Part shown: positions 1 to 10,300 of the stretch, one piece after another
Layout: the number at the start of each line of letters is the position of its first letter
Position numbering within the stretch: position 1 is the stretch's first letter
NCBI GenBank assembly: GCA_001664505.1
Contig: CP011806.1
Coordinates: 4,347,327-4,411,326 of the forward strand
Length of the DNA stretch: 64,000 nucleotides
Direction of reading: 5' to 3'
Source of the DNA: Acidobacteria bacterium Mor1
Lineage (GTDB): Bacteria > Acidobacteriota > Polarisedimenticolia > Polarisedimenticolales > Polarisedimenticolaceae
Translations under genes and position numbers: made by a program
The notes under the pieces: generated by a model
What the model saw: only the letters and a program-made list of their open reading frames with translations
Told to the model about the DNA's origin: nothing
Databases searched by the model: none

Positions 1-2
1 CG

Positions 3-2501
3 GTGCTCGAGTCGTCGGCTGATCCGTCCGAGGCGCCGACCATTGCGGGTAGAGCGCCGGCTTCATCCCGCTTCGGCTACGTTGCCGGCGATCGTATCGG
101 CCCCTACGAGATCGTGAAGAGTCTGGGCGAGGGCGGCTTCGGTGTGGTCTACCAGGCTCTTCAGCATGAGCCGGTGCGGCGCCAGGTCGCTCTCAAGGTA
201 GTCAAGCCGGGCATGGGGTCCGAGCACGTCATATCGCGCTTCGAGCAAGAGCGACAGGCGCTTGCTCGAATGCAGCACCCGAACATTGCCCAGGTGCTCG
301 ACGCCGGCTCGACCGATCAGGGTGCTCCGTTCTTTGCGATGGAGCTCGTCAGCGGCGAGCCCATCACCGACTACTGCGACAAGCATGCCCTCAGCATCCA
401 GGAACGCCTCGCTCTATTTCGTCAGGTCTGTGCGGGTGTCCAGGCAGCCCACCAACGAGGCGTGATTCACCGAGATATCAAACCCTCAAACGTGCTCGTC
501 GAACATCACGAAGGTGAGCCGCTGGTCAAGGTTATCGATTTCGGGATTGCGAAAGCGGTCGATCGAGGGACCGACGAGCAGACGATATTCACCCAGTTGG
601 GACAGGTGATCGGGACGCCGGCCTACATGAGCCCAGAGCAGGCCGCGGGCAGTCTCGATATCGATACGCGCACCGACGTGTACTCCCTCGGGATGATGCT
701 TTACGAGCTTGTGGCCGGAGCGCGGGCCTTCGACGACGAGACGCTCTACTCCGGCGGGTTCGGCGAGATGCAGCGGGTGATCCGTGAGGTCGACCCGCCT
801 CGGCCGTCGACCCGGGCGGAGGCCTGCACCTCCAACGCATCCGGTAGTTCCCTCGACTCTGTCGAGCGCGCTCGTGAGCTTCGAGGAGACATCGACTGGA
901 TCGTGATGAAGGCGGTCTCCAAGGAGCGGGACCAGCGCTATGCGGCGCCGGCCGCCCTCAGCGACGACCTTCAGCGCCACCTCGATAACGAGCCGGTGGT
1001 GGCCCGGCCTCCCAGCCTGGGCTACCTGTTCCTCAAGTTCGCTCGTAGGCATCGCATTGCGCTGACCGCGGCAAGCCTGGTGTTGGTGGCCCTGGTCGTG
1101 GGGATCGCTCTGGCGCTGATCGGTTTCCAGCAAGCCCGGACCGAGCGCGATCTCACCCGCGCTGCCCTGGATGAGGCGGAGACCGTGACGGCGTTCCTTC
1201 AGGAGACGTTGGCATCGGCGAACCCCGAGCAGCTCGGGCGTGATGTGCTGGTCCGCGACATCTTGGCCAACGCAGCTGGTGAGATCGGAGATCTGGCCGA
1301 TTCACCCCATGTTGAGGCCCGATTGCGGCGAACCCTGGGTGAGACCTACCACAAGCTCGGAGACCTGCCCGAAGCCGAGAAACATCTCGCTCGAGCGTTG
1401 CAACTGCGAGAGCAGGGCGTCGGCGCGGACGATCAGCGCACTATCGAAACAAGGAGCGCGCTGGGGAGCCTGCTGACCGAGGCAGGGCGCCACGACGACG
1501 CGGCTCGCGAGTTGGAGTCGGCCGTAGCGGACGCTCAGCGAGTCCTGGGTCCGGATCACCACACCACGCTGGTCGCCGAGAGCCGACTGGCACAGCTCGC
1601 CGTGGAGCGGGGTGATCTGGAGGCCGCCGCGGATCGCCTGGCTGCCGTGGTGGAACGTGCACCCGTGGCGCTTGGTGACGAACACCCGGCGGTAGGCTCA
1701 GCGCGAAGCGAGCTGGCGCGTGTCTGGACGCTTCAGGGCAAGTTCGAGGATGCCGAGAGGGTCTACCTGGAGGCTCTGGAGTCGCTTGAAACCGCCCATG
1801 GCCAGGACCACCCCCAACCGATGCAGCTGCGCAACAACCTCGGAGCGCTCTGGTTCCGGATGGGGCGCTACGATGACTCGATCGTCGCCTTCGAAAAAGT
1901 GCTGGCCTGGCGCCAGCGGAGGCTCGGGGAGGATCACCCCTCGACCCTCGAATCGCTGAACAATCTCTCGGTAGTTCACCTGCAGAACGAGGACTTCGCT
2001 GCTGCGGTACCGGTGCTGCGTGACGCGCTAGGCCGCTACCGGCGAAGCGTGGGTGAGGATCACCCGTCGACGGTGATCGCGCTCTCCAACCTGTCTGCCG
2101 CGATCGGTGGAACCGGCGACGCGACGGGTGCGATCGACATGGCCCGGCAGGCGGTCGAAGCCGATCGCCGGGTGCGGGGTGAGGATCATCCAGGTTTCTA
2201 TCGGACTCTGAACGGTCTGGCAAACCACTTTCTGTCCGCCGAGCGGGACGCCGAGGCCTTGCCGCTCCTTCAGCAGTGCGCGCTTGGTTCGAGGCGCCTG
2301 CTGGGTCCCGAACACAGGCAGACGCGAGGCCACGTCGAGCGCTACGCACGCCACCTGCTCAATCACGACGAGCTGGGGGGAACCTCGCAGAGGCGTCAGG
2401 CTCTCGAGCTACTTCGCGAGTTGCCTCCAGGCGAGGCCGGCGAACTGGAGAGCCTCATGGGCCGACTCGAGGTGCGGGTTGGCGCTGCAACCGGTCCGTA
2501 A
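3..2501 (+). CDS. Serine/threonine protein kinase with C-terminal TPR array (5' end cut by window)
   Basis: Membrane-anchored Hanks-type kinase. Visible are the glycine loop GEGGFG (about residue 42), the ATP-binding Lys in VALK (65), the catalytic HRDIKPSN (156), DFG (179) and SPE (210), so it looks active. One membrane segment lies at about 352-374. The remaining 450 residues are 42-residue TPR units of the kinesin-light-chain type, recognisable by a repeated GEDHPST start, which would lie outside the membrane. The second kinase at 14680-17787 has about 45 more N-terminal residues ending in a similar stretch, and no ribosome site can be seen here, so the GTG at 3 is probably internal and the gene begins before the window. 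It ends 7 bases from the convergent gene at 2509. The input signal and substrates cannot be read from sequence. Confidence 0.93.
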   Translation: MLESSADPSEAPTIAGRAPASSRFGYVAGDRIGPYEIVKSLGEGGFGVVYQALQHEPVRRQVALKVVKPGMGSEHVISRFEQERQALARMQHPNIAQVLDAGSTDQGAPFFAMELVSGEPITDYCDKHALSIQERLALFRQVCAGVQAAHQRGVIHRDIKPSNVLVEHHEGEPLVKVIDFGIAKAVDRGTDEQTIFTQLGQVIGTPAYMSPEQAAGSLDIDTRTDVYSLGMMLYELVAGARAFDDETLYSGGFGEMQRVIREVDPPRPSTRAEACTSNASGSSLDSVERARELRGDIDWIVMKAVSKERDQRYAAPAALSDDLQRHLDNEPVVARPPSLGYLFLKFARRHRIALTAASLVLVALVVGIALALIGFQQARTERDLTRAALDEAETVTAFLQETLASANPEQLGRDVLVRDILANAAGEIGDLADSPHVEARLRRTLGETYHKLGDLPEAEKHLARALQLREQGVGADDQRTIETRSALGSLLTEAGRHDDAARELESAVADAQRVLGPDHHTTLVAESRLAQLAVERGDLEAAADRLAAVVERAPVALGDEHPAVGSARSELARVWTLQGKFEDAERVYLEALESLETAHGQDHPQPMQLRNNLGALWFRMGRYDDSIVAFEKVLAWRQRRLGEDHPSTLESLNNLSVVHLQNEDFAAAVPVLRDALGRYRRSVGEDHPSTVIALSNLSAAIGGTGDATGAIDMARQAVEADRRVRGEDHPGFYRTLNGLANHFLSAERDAEALPLLQQCALGSRRLLGPEHRQTRGHVERYARHLLNHDELGGTSQRRQALELLRELPPGEAGELESLMGRLEVRVGAATGP

Positions 2502-2508
2502 ATCGGGT

Positions 2509-3438
2509 TCAGTCGCTGCCGGCCTTGAACGCAAGCTCCAGGAGCAGGGTGGGGCCGTGCACCAGTTTGCCGTACTGGTTGTCGGTGACGACCAGTACGG
2601 TGTCTCCACGCCAGAGGACCCCTTCCGGGTTGGCCTTGCGCACCTCGGGGATGTCCTCGAGATCCAAGGCCACGACCGCCTCTACCGATCCGCCGTCGTT
2701 CTCGATATCGAAGCGGATCAGACGCCGGTCGGCGAAGTGGCGCTCGATGGCGATTGCCTCGATCTTGCCGTTCCGGCTGCGGCAATCCATGCCGGCGATG
2801 CGGCCGGTATCGCTTGTGAGCGCGACCCGGGCACCGCGCCATTCAGAGGTCTCGAGGTCGAGGATGCCCAGGGGCGCGTAGCGGCGCCCGCCTACGGTGA
2901 TCTCGATCTCCAGTGCAAGCACCAGAGACCCGTCGGCCACGCAGAGCGCTTCGATTCCGTTGTTCGATCCGGGTCGGTGCCCGAGGGTTTTCCAGGGAAC
3001 CGTAATCTTCCGTGCGACAGTGGCCTTGGCCTGGCCCAACTCCATCAGGTAGATCGGAGCGTCGCCCGAGGACTCGGTCCCGATTGCCAACATGCCGGAT
3101 TCCAACAGGGTCAGGGATTCCTGATCGAAGCCGGCGGGGATGCCCTCGACGGGGATCGCCTCGCACTTCGCGTCGTCGGCGTCGTTCCAGATGCTGAGCC
3201 GGCGGCCGCGCTCCGGAGCCAGCCAGAGTCCGTCGCCGCGCGGGGCGATGCCGGAGACGCCCAGTCCGCAAGATTCCGGCAGTTGTCGAATGCGAGAAAC
3301 GGTGAACCGGGAGGAGTCCGGCGCGGTGGAGTCCGGGGTTGCCTGCGGTTCCTGTCCCAGGGACACGGAGCCCTGGAGGAACGCCCCGAGCGCTACGAGG
3401 GAAAGCAGAGCAATCCGAACGAGCGCTGAGGGAGGCAG
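2509..3438 (-). CDS. Exported protein, possibly phytase-/esterase-like beta-propeller; probable CTG start
   Basis: I do not recognise this with certainty. The body alternates short beta strands with phrases such as SGIAPRGDGLWLA, NNGIEALCV and NPEGVLWRGD, as in the esterase-like phytase propellers that read out a line-by-line energy or lifetime record. The first conventional start is GTG at 3366, but the codons upstream of it encode a good signal peptide (Arg, then a run of Leu/Ala/Val, then Gly-Ser-Val-Ser). The only plausible start for that peptide is CTG at 3438, which has GGGGAG six bases upstream inside the last codons of the sigma gene. The frame is continuous with the sigma gene across its TAG stop. 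Translational coupling to the sigma factor is likely. Function is low confidence; existence of the gene is solid. Confidence 0.7.
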   Translation of the reverse strand: MPPSALVRIALLSLVALGAFLQGSVSLGQEPQATPDSTAPDSSRFTVSRIRQLPESCGLGVSGIAPRGDGLWLAPERGRRLSIWNDADDAKCEAIPVEGIPAGFDQESLTLLESGMLAIGTESSGDAPIYLMELGQAKATVARKITVPWKTLGHRPGSNNGIEALCVADGSLVLALEIEITVGGRRYAPLGILDLETSEWRGARVALTSDTGRIAGMDCRSRNGKIEAIAIERHFADRRLIRFDIENDGGSVEAVVALDLEDIPEVRKANPEGVLWRGDTVLVVTDNQYGKLVHGPTLLLELAFKAGSD

Positions 3439-3441
3439 GGC

Positions 3442-4215
3442 CTACTCCCCGCCGGAGGGCCCGAACAGCTTGGCGATCGCCTTGACCGGCACCTGGGTCT
3501 GGTCGGAGATCTCCTGAAACGAGGGCTCGCGACCGAGATCTTTTTCGAGCTCGGTAGCGGCCTTCTGCACCTTGCGCATTTTCTCGACCAGGTGCACCGG
3601 AATACGAATGGTCCGGGACTTGTCGGCGATGGCACGGGTCATGGCCTGCTTGATCCACCAGAAGGCGTAGGTCGAGAACTTGTAGCCGCGGGCGTACTCG
3701 AACTTCTCCACCGCTTTCATCAGGCCGATGTTGCCCTCCTGCACCAGGTCCAGGTAGGGGAGGCCCTGGTTGCAGAACTTCTTGGCTACGTGAGCGACAA
3801 GGCGCAGGTTGGCCTCGATCATGCCGTCGCGGTTGCGGTCCAGGCGGCGCTTGGCGTCGGCCAGTTTCTTGAACGCGGGGTTCTTACGCAGATCGGGGTT
3901 TTGCTTGACGTAGCTGCGCACGCGCTCGTGACAGCTTTCGATCTGCTGCATCGACCACATCTTCTTGGAGCGGGCGGAAGGGTAGTCCCCGACCAGCACC
4001 TGGTGGCGGCAGTCGGCCGGCAGCTTGGCCGCGGCCTTCGCGTAATCCTTGCGGGCCTCCTCGAGGGCGCTCGCCAACTCGACCTCGGTTTCCCGGTCGA
4101 GCAGGGGGGTGGCGCCGAGCTCACGCAGGTACACCCGCGTCAGGTCAGCGTCGGGCGGCATGCGCTCGGCTTCATGGTTCGTGTCGGGGTCCTCGAGGCG
4201 GATTTGTTTACTCAT
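3442..4215 (-). CDS. Sigma-70 family factor lacking region 4
   Basis: A 257-residue RpoD/RpoS-like sigma factor. Region 1.2 is at 25-56 (LTRVYLRELG), a short charged insert at about 57-127, regions 2.1-2.4 at 131-205 (NLRLVAHVAKKF, GNIGLMKAVEKFEY, FSTYAFWWIKQA) and the start of region 3 at 206-253 (RTIRIPVHLVEKM, EPSFQEIS). The protein ends right there with GPSGGE. The region 3.2 linker and the whole region 4 helix-turn-helix, which binds the -35 element and beta flap, are absent and are not found in another frame downstream. The start is the ATG at 4215 with AAAGGGG just before it; an upstream in-frame ATG would add a poor, non-homologous 39 residues. The exported protein at 2509-3438 follows in the same frame three bases after the stop. 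It may recognise extended -10 promoters only, or act as a competitor for core polymerase. Confidence 0.88.
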   Translation of the reverse strand: MSKQIRLEDPDTNHEAERMPPDADLTRVYLRELGATPLLDRETEVELASALEEARKDYAKAAAKLPADCRHQVLVGDYPSARSKKMWSMQQIESCHERVRSYVKQNPDLRKNPAFKKLADAKRRLDRNRDGMIEANLRLVAHVAKKFCNQGLPYLDLVQEGNIGLMKAVEKFEYARGYKFSTYAFWWIKQAMTRAIADKSRTIRIPVHLVEKMRKVQKAATELEKDLGREPSFQEISDQTQVPVKAIAKLFGPSGGE

Positions 4216-4222
4216 GCCCCTT

Positions 4223-4228
4223 TCTATA
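4223..4228 (-). promoter_or_regulatory. Candidate -10 element (TATAGA) of the sigma gene
   Basis: TATAGA on the minus strand ends seven bases before the ATG at 4215. No convincing -35 is seen. The spacing would put transcription initiation at or next to the start codon, as for the genes at 11484 and 22977. Confidence 0.35.
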
Positions 4229-4343
4229 CGCAGGATTCGGGCCGGGTGTTTTTCCCCGGAATACGACGTTTTTCCCAGGCATCTGTCCTCTGGCGGCGAC
4301 AAATTGCCGCGCTGGGCGGCCGAATGCGCCAATTTGGCGCATG

Positions 4344-7300
4344 TCAGCGCTTCTTGTCTTTCTTGCCCCCGTGGCCGCGGAAGTTCCTCGTGCGTCCGTC
4401 GTCGGATGCGGGAACCGTGCTCCCGCCTCCCGGACCCATGACCCCTCCCGGACCCGAGACCTGCGTCCAGACGAAGTCCCGAATGACTCCGTCGTCCTGG
4501 GAGTTGGTTCCGTTGCCGGGGGTGTGGGTTCTGTTGCTGCGCGAGGAGTTGTAGTCGCCGCCCTCTGCCGGTGCACGGCCGCGGGTGCCGCCGAAGATGT
4601 AGATCACGTCGTGGCCGCCACCACCTCCGAGCCCGGCGGCGGGTGTGTGGGTTCTGTTGCTTCGCGAGGAGTTGTAGTCGCCCCCTTCTCCCGGTGCCCG
4701 AACCTCGGTGCCGCCGAAGATGTAGATGACGTCATGCCCGCCGCCCCCTCCCGGCGCAGCGTTCGGGGTGTGGGTTCTATTGCTCCGTGACGAGTTGTAG
4801 TCGCCGCCCTCTGCCGGTGCACGGCCGCGGGTGCCGCCGAAGATGTAGATCACGTCATGTCCGCCGCCACCTCCCGGCGCGGCATTCGGCGTGTGGGTTC
4901 TGTTGCTGCGCGAGGAGTTGTAGTCGCCGCCCTCCCCCGGCGCACGGCCGCGGGTGCCGCCGAAGATGTAGATCACGTCGCGGTGGCTGCCGCCTCCCGG
5001 TCCGGCGAGGGGGGTGTGGGTCCGGTTGCTTCGCGAGGAGTTGTAGTCGCCCCCTTCTCCCGGCGCACGCCCCCGGGTACCGCCGAAGACGTAGATGACG
5101 TCATGTTCGCCGCCGCCTCCCGGCGCAGCGAGGGGGGTGTGGGTTCTATTGCTCCGTGACGAGTTGTAGTCACCCCCTTCCGCCCGCCCGCGGCTCTTGG
5201 GGACCCAGGGGTGAGGGTTGGACATCCCGTAGGTCGTGCTGTGCCCCAACGTATCGGAACCCTGGCGTGAGGTATGCCGGCCCGCGGACGGGTCGAAATA
5301 TCCACCTCCGGTGCGATAGAGCCGTGTATCCGCGTCCCAGCGCATGCCGCCGAACAGATAGACGTTGCCCCGGCTACCTGGCCCGCCGATCGGGAGTCCG
5401 AAGTCGTCGTAGTCGTAGGACTCAACGGCAGCACCGGTTCCATCGGTAAGCGAACGAACGCTCTCATTGAAGTCGACGTGGTACCAGAGATCGTCGAGCG
5501 CCTGGTCGCCGTTCAGGTCCACCTCTTCCCGCATCTGAAGCAGACCGTCCGGACCGCCGACGTAGCTGACCTGCGGGATGCCCTGTCCATCCTGTTCTTC
5601 GATGACGGTCTGCCCGGACCAGTAGTAGCGCCGGGTCGTTCCGCCGCCGCTCGCCTCGATCCGGCGGCCCAGGGCGTCATAGCGGTAGCTGAAGGTGCGG
5701 CCGGGCACCGTGACCTCGATCATCTGGTCGCGGTAGTCGTAGACGATTCCTGTCCGATCGTCCGCCGACAGGGTCGCTCCCTTGCCGTCGTAGGTGCGGG
5801 AGCCGCGAGGGGTCGTGGTGTACTGGTTGCACTGCCGGTCCGCAGGCGTCGGTTGAGCCGGATCCATGGTGTACGTGCCGTCCTCGCTGCCGCCGGTCAC
5901 TGTGGTGCGGTTTCCCGCACCGTCGTAGACGTAGGTGACTGTCTCGACGAGCGGGCCCGGATCGTTTCGTTCGCTCTCGGTCATGCGGTAGAGCGAGTCG
6001 TAGCTGTAGCGGGTGAACCGCGCGGCGTTCAGGTTGTCGCGAAATTCCTCCAGGGTGTCCGCCGGGCTCCAGGTCGTGCCCAGGTCCAGCCAGGGGATGC
6101 CGGCAGCCTCGTGAACGGTGCGCGTCGTGCGCCCGAGCGCGTCATGCTCATAGCTGCTGTCGGTGCCGTTGGCCCGGGAGATGCGCTCGACCCGGTCCGG
6201 TCCGATGTAGAAAAAGCTCGCCAGGCTGTTCCCCTCGGACATTCCGTTGACCCGGTTCAGCGCGTCGTATTGATAGTCGATGGTCCGTCCCGACGGGTAG
6301 CGTCGCTGTAGTTCGTTGCCGGCGCCGTCGAAGCTGCTCTCGGTCGTCCGGCCCGGGCCGCCGGCGACGCTCAAGGTCTCGCGAAGCACGTTCCCCATCG
6401 AGTCGTAGTCGAGGGTCACGCTGGAATCGTCGTCGTCGGCGACCCGTAGCCGGGACAGGCCGTCGTAGTCGTAGGTCTCGGTGGTGGTACCGCCGACACC
6501 TGCAGCGGGAACGACCTGAACGCCGGTCACCCGGTCCAGGTCGTCATGATCGTAGGAGATCACCGTGCCGTTGGCGTCGGTCAAGGTGGTCACCCGCTGA
6601 TGCACGTCGTACACGCGACTGGTGGAGGTCCCGTCGGCGTAGCTCGTGGAGGTCGGCCGGTCGAGGGCGTCGTAGGCATACTGGGTTATGTTTCCGTTGC
6701 CGTCGGTCATCGACGACAGCCGGTCGTTGTCGTCCCACTCGTAGTTGATGATCACGGTGCCGCTCGGGTTGCCGCTGCCGGTGCCGTCGTCGGTAAGTTC
6801 GTGAATCGTCTGCAGCGGACGATCTGCGCCGTCGTACAGCGTGCGCGTCACGTTTCCGAGGGAGTCGACGGTCAGCGTTCGCAGGTCCTGGGAGTCATGC
6901 CCGTAGGTCCATTGCCGGCCCAGGTTGTCGGTCGTCCCATCGTGGCGATTGAGAGCGTCGTAGGTGTAGGTCGTGGTGAAGACCTGGTTGGCCAGGCCGA
7001 GGTCGGACAGGTCGGTCCGCGTGACCTGCCGCAGGTTGGAGCGGTCGTCGTAGGCGAAGGTCAAGGTGTTCCCGCCTGCATCGGCCCGCGAGAGCAGCCG
7101 CCGGACTCCGTCGTAGGTCATGTCCGTCGAGTTGCCGCGGTCGTCGGTCACCCTCAGCGGCCGGTCGTCGGCGTCGTAGAACACCTGGATCGTGCCGGAT
7201 CCGTCGAGGATCGGCTGCCCCGTACCGATGTCGAAATGGTCGGTGTCCGTCTGGATCGGACGGTCGACCTCGTCGTAGCTGATCGAGACCTCCGCCAGGC

Positions 7301-10300
7301 GCGTCGTGCCCTGTCCGGAACCCTGGAGCGCTTCCCCTTGCACCCGTAAGCGGGTCTTCTTGCCGTTGGCGTTGTAGTTGTAGGTCTCGACGTTCCCCAT
7401 GGCGTCGGTGCGTTGAGTCGGGCGGTCGTACCCGTCGTAGGCCCAGGTCGTGTCATGGGATCCCGAAGGGTCCTCGAGGCCGGATCGGATCGCCGCCAGT
7501 TCGCCGTTGGCGGTGTAGTCGAGCTGGACGCTCGCCTGGTCGGCGCTACCGGAGGCCCGTGTTTCCACGAACAGCAGATCTCTCTCGTCGTACTGGCGAG
7601 TCACGTAATTGTCCGGCTGGTTGCCGTTGGTGGATTCTCCAGAGTCGGCCCGGGCCACGTTGCCGTTGGGGTCGTAGGCGTAGGTCCGTTGGATGCACTC
7701 ACCGCCCGCCGCCGTTTCGATCTGATCCTCAACGACACGATCGAGCTCGTCGTAGCGGTAGGCGCGGCTGAGGTAGGCGTTCGCCCGCGGGGTCTGACTC
7801 TCGTCTTTGTTCTCCTGGTCGACCCGGATGAGGCGGTTCGCCCGGTCTTGCCAGAAGTACCTGATATGCAGTTGTGGCGAGGGGGAGACCGAACGGACCA
7901 TCTGATCCAGCTCGTTGTACGTGTGCTGGGAGAGGTTCCCCCGGGGGTCAGTCAGGTCGGTCATGTTCCCCGCAGTGTCGTACCCGAACGAGGTGCTGAG
8001 GGCGGTCCCCGGGGCATCGATGACGATCTGCGCCAGGTAGCCCTCCTCGGGGCCCGTTGTGAAGTAGTCGAAGGTGTCGACGCGACCCGCCGGGGTGGTC
8101 ACTTGGGTCACCTGGCCGAACGCGTTGTAGACGTTGACCTGCTCGATCACCTGTTGGCCACCACCCAGGGTGCCGCTGACTACCGTGGGGCGGCGCAGTA
8201 CGGTGGGGTTTCCGTTGGGGTCATGGGTGTAGCTGGTCACGAAACCGCGTCCGTCGGTGTATGTCGAGGCGAAGCGATCGAGGAACGGCGCGGCTACTGC
8301 CGTGGCGGGGCGGGCCGGCGATTCGAACAGCGTTTCGAGGCTGGGTACTCTTCGCTGGGAGAAGCCGGTGGTGTAAGTCCAGGACTCCTGGATCGTCGCC
8401 TGATCTCCGCCGAGCGCGCCGGGGCTCCGGGTGCGCTGCAGGAGATCCGCCCGCTGCAGCGGATCGGCGTTTGCCTCGTCGTAGACCAGCAGGGTCGACG
8501 ATCGGTTGGGCAGGTCGATTCGGGTGGTCATGCCGCCGGCGTTGTAAGCGTAGGTCGTGTCATAGGAGGGCGGGTCGCCGGCTCGCAAGGGAGATACGGC
8601 CTGGTTCTGCAGGGTGTCGCTGGGCGCTGCCGGGTCCGGAGCCCGCCCGGTGAAGTGGCGCTCCCGGAGAAGCTGCGCCGCACCGTCGAAGTCGTAGCGC
8701 GACACGTTGCCGGAGCGATCGTTGACCACCGTGGTGCTTGCGATCTGCGGTAGCGACGGATCCGGCGGGAGGATCGGATAGGTGTACGCCAACACCTCGC
8801 CGAGATGGATCTGATAGGCGATGCGGTCGAATCGGCCGTCTCCCGGGTTCTGGGTGGCGCCGTAGACGTTCTCCACGAAGGTCTGCCCCAGGGGGTCGGT
8901 CACCGTGAGCAGATTGTGATCGAGAAAGCCGCTGGAGAACCCCTGGGTGTAGGTGTAGGTCGTGGTTTTCCCCTGAGGGAAGTCGTTGCCGTGGGGAGTT
9001 CCGGTGACGGTGGGGGAGGTGGCGCTGCGCAGGTCTCCGTCGGAACCCCCCAGATCGCTGGGGCCGTAGTAGTCGTAGGTAACGCTGCGTCCGATGAAGT
9101 CCGTGATCGCGTCGATGCGCCGCTGTGCGTCGTAGGACACCGTGATGCTGCGGCCCAGGGTGTCGACGATCGTGTCGAGGTGCCCCTGGGCGTCGTACTG
9201 GAACGTCATGCTGTTGCCGTTGCGATCGGACTGGGACTCGATCGCGCCTTCGCCGGGGGTGCCGTCGAGGGGGCGGAAGACCCACTGGTGCCGGTCGGGA
9301 AAGGTCAGCACGTAGCGTCCGTCCGGTTGTTGGCACAGGGTGCGGTACAGCCCGGGAGATTCCCAGCAATCGGGCAGAGTGCTCGGCGAGTAGCGGTCCC
9401 GCCGGGCCATGGTTCCGTCGTGGACCAGCCGGTCTTGTGGATTGACGGCGTCCTGTTCGACCCGTCGTGCATAACCGTGGGTCCACTGGTGGCCCTGAGC
9501 GGTATCCACGAACTCCCGCGAGCGGTAGGTACGGCTCCAGACGAAGTCGAAGCCACGCCCCGGAATCACCAGGTCGATGTCGGTGCGGGTGTACTCACCG
9601 CTGTGGCCGTGTACGCCTCCCGTGTTCGACGAATCGTAGGTCCTCGAGCGGATGGACTCCGGCGCCATCCAGCGAACCGGGCCGACGTGTCCTCGCTCCT
9701 TGATCGCCTCGGGGGCCATCCAGCGAACCGGACCCCCGCGGGTCACCATCCGGGTGGCTCCGGTCGGCGACTCCTGGCCGTCCAGCCCTCCGTCGCACGA
9801 ACTCGCGTTGGCCAGGACCGACAGCCGGGCGGGTGGGCTGGTCGAAGTGGTGCAGCCGTCGGTGACCTCGACCTCGATCAGGGTGCCGTCGTCTCCCGGC
9901 CCGAGATTCGACAGCGTGAGCCGTGACGCGTTGTTGCCTACGGGCGATCCGTTGGCGAACCACTGGTAGCTGAGCGGGCCGTTGCCGCTGGCCGACACCT
10001 GGAACTCCGCATCGCCGCCGTCACACGCCGTGGCCGGTGCAGGGGCCTGGGCCAGCTCCGGCTCGATCAGCGTGTTGGTGCAGCTTCCCGCGCTACAGCT
10101 ATCGAGGGTGCAGGCATTCTGATCGTCGCAGACGACGGAGCACGAACACTGAACCGGAGCCCGTGGGGAGCCCGCGGAATCGAAGCCGGTGCCGTTGCTG
10201 CCGCAGCTGTTTTCGGACTCGACGAGGTAAAAGAAGGTCTCTCCGGGCAAGGGGGTGTCGGAGTTCGGGGTCGACGGTTGGTCGAGTGCCGTGTGAACAC

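Noticed and set aside
4518-5177. Regular 123-bp repeats considered as a CRISPR or satellite array
   Set aside because: Units are 41 intact codons in the frame of the RHS-like gene with no unique spacers; no cas genes.
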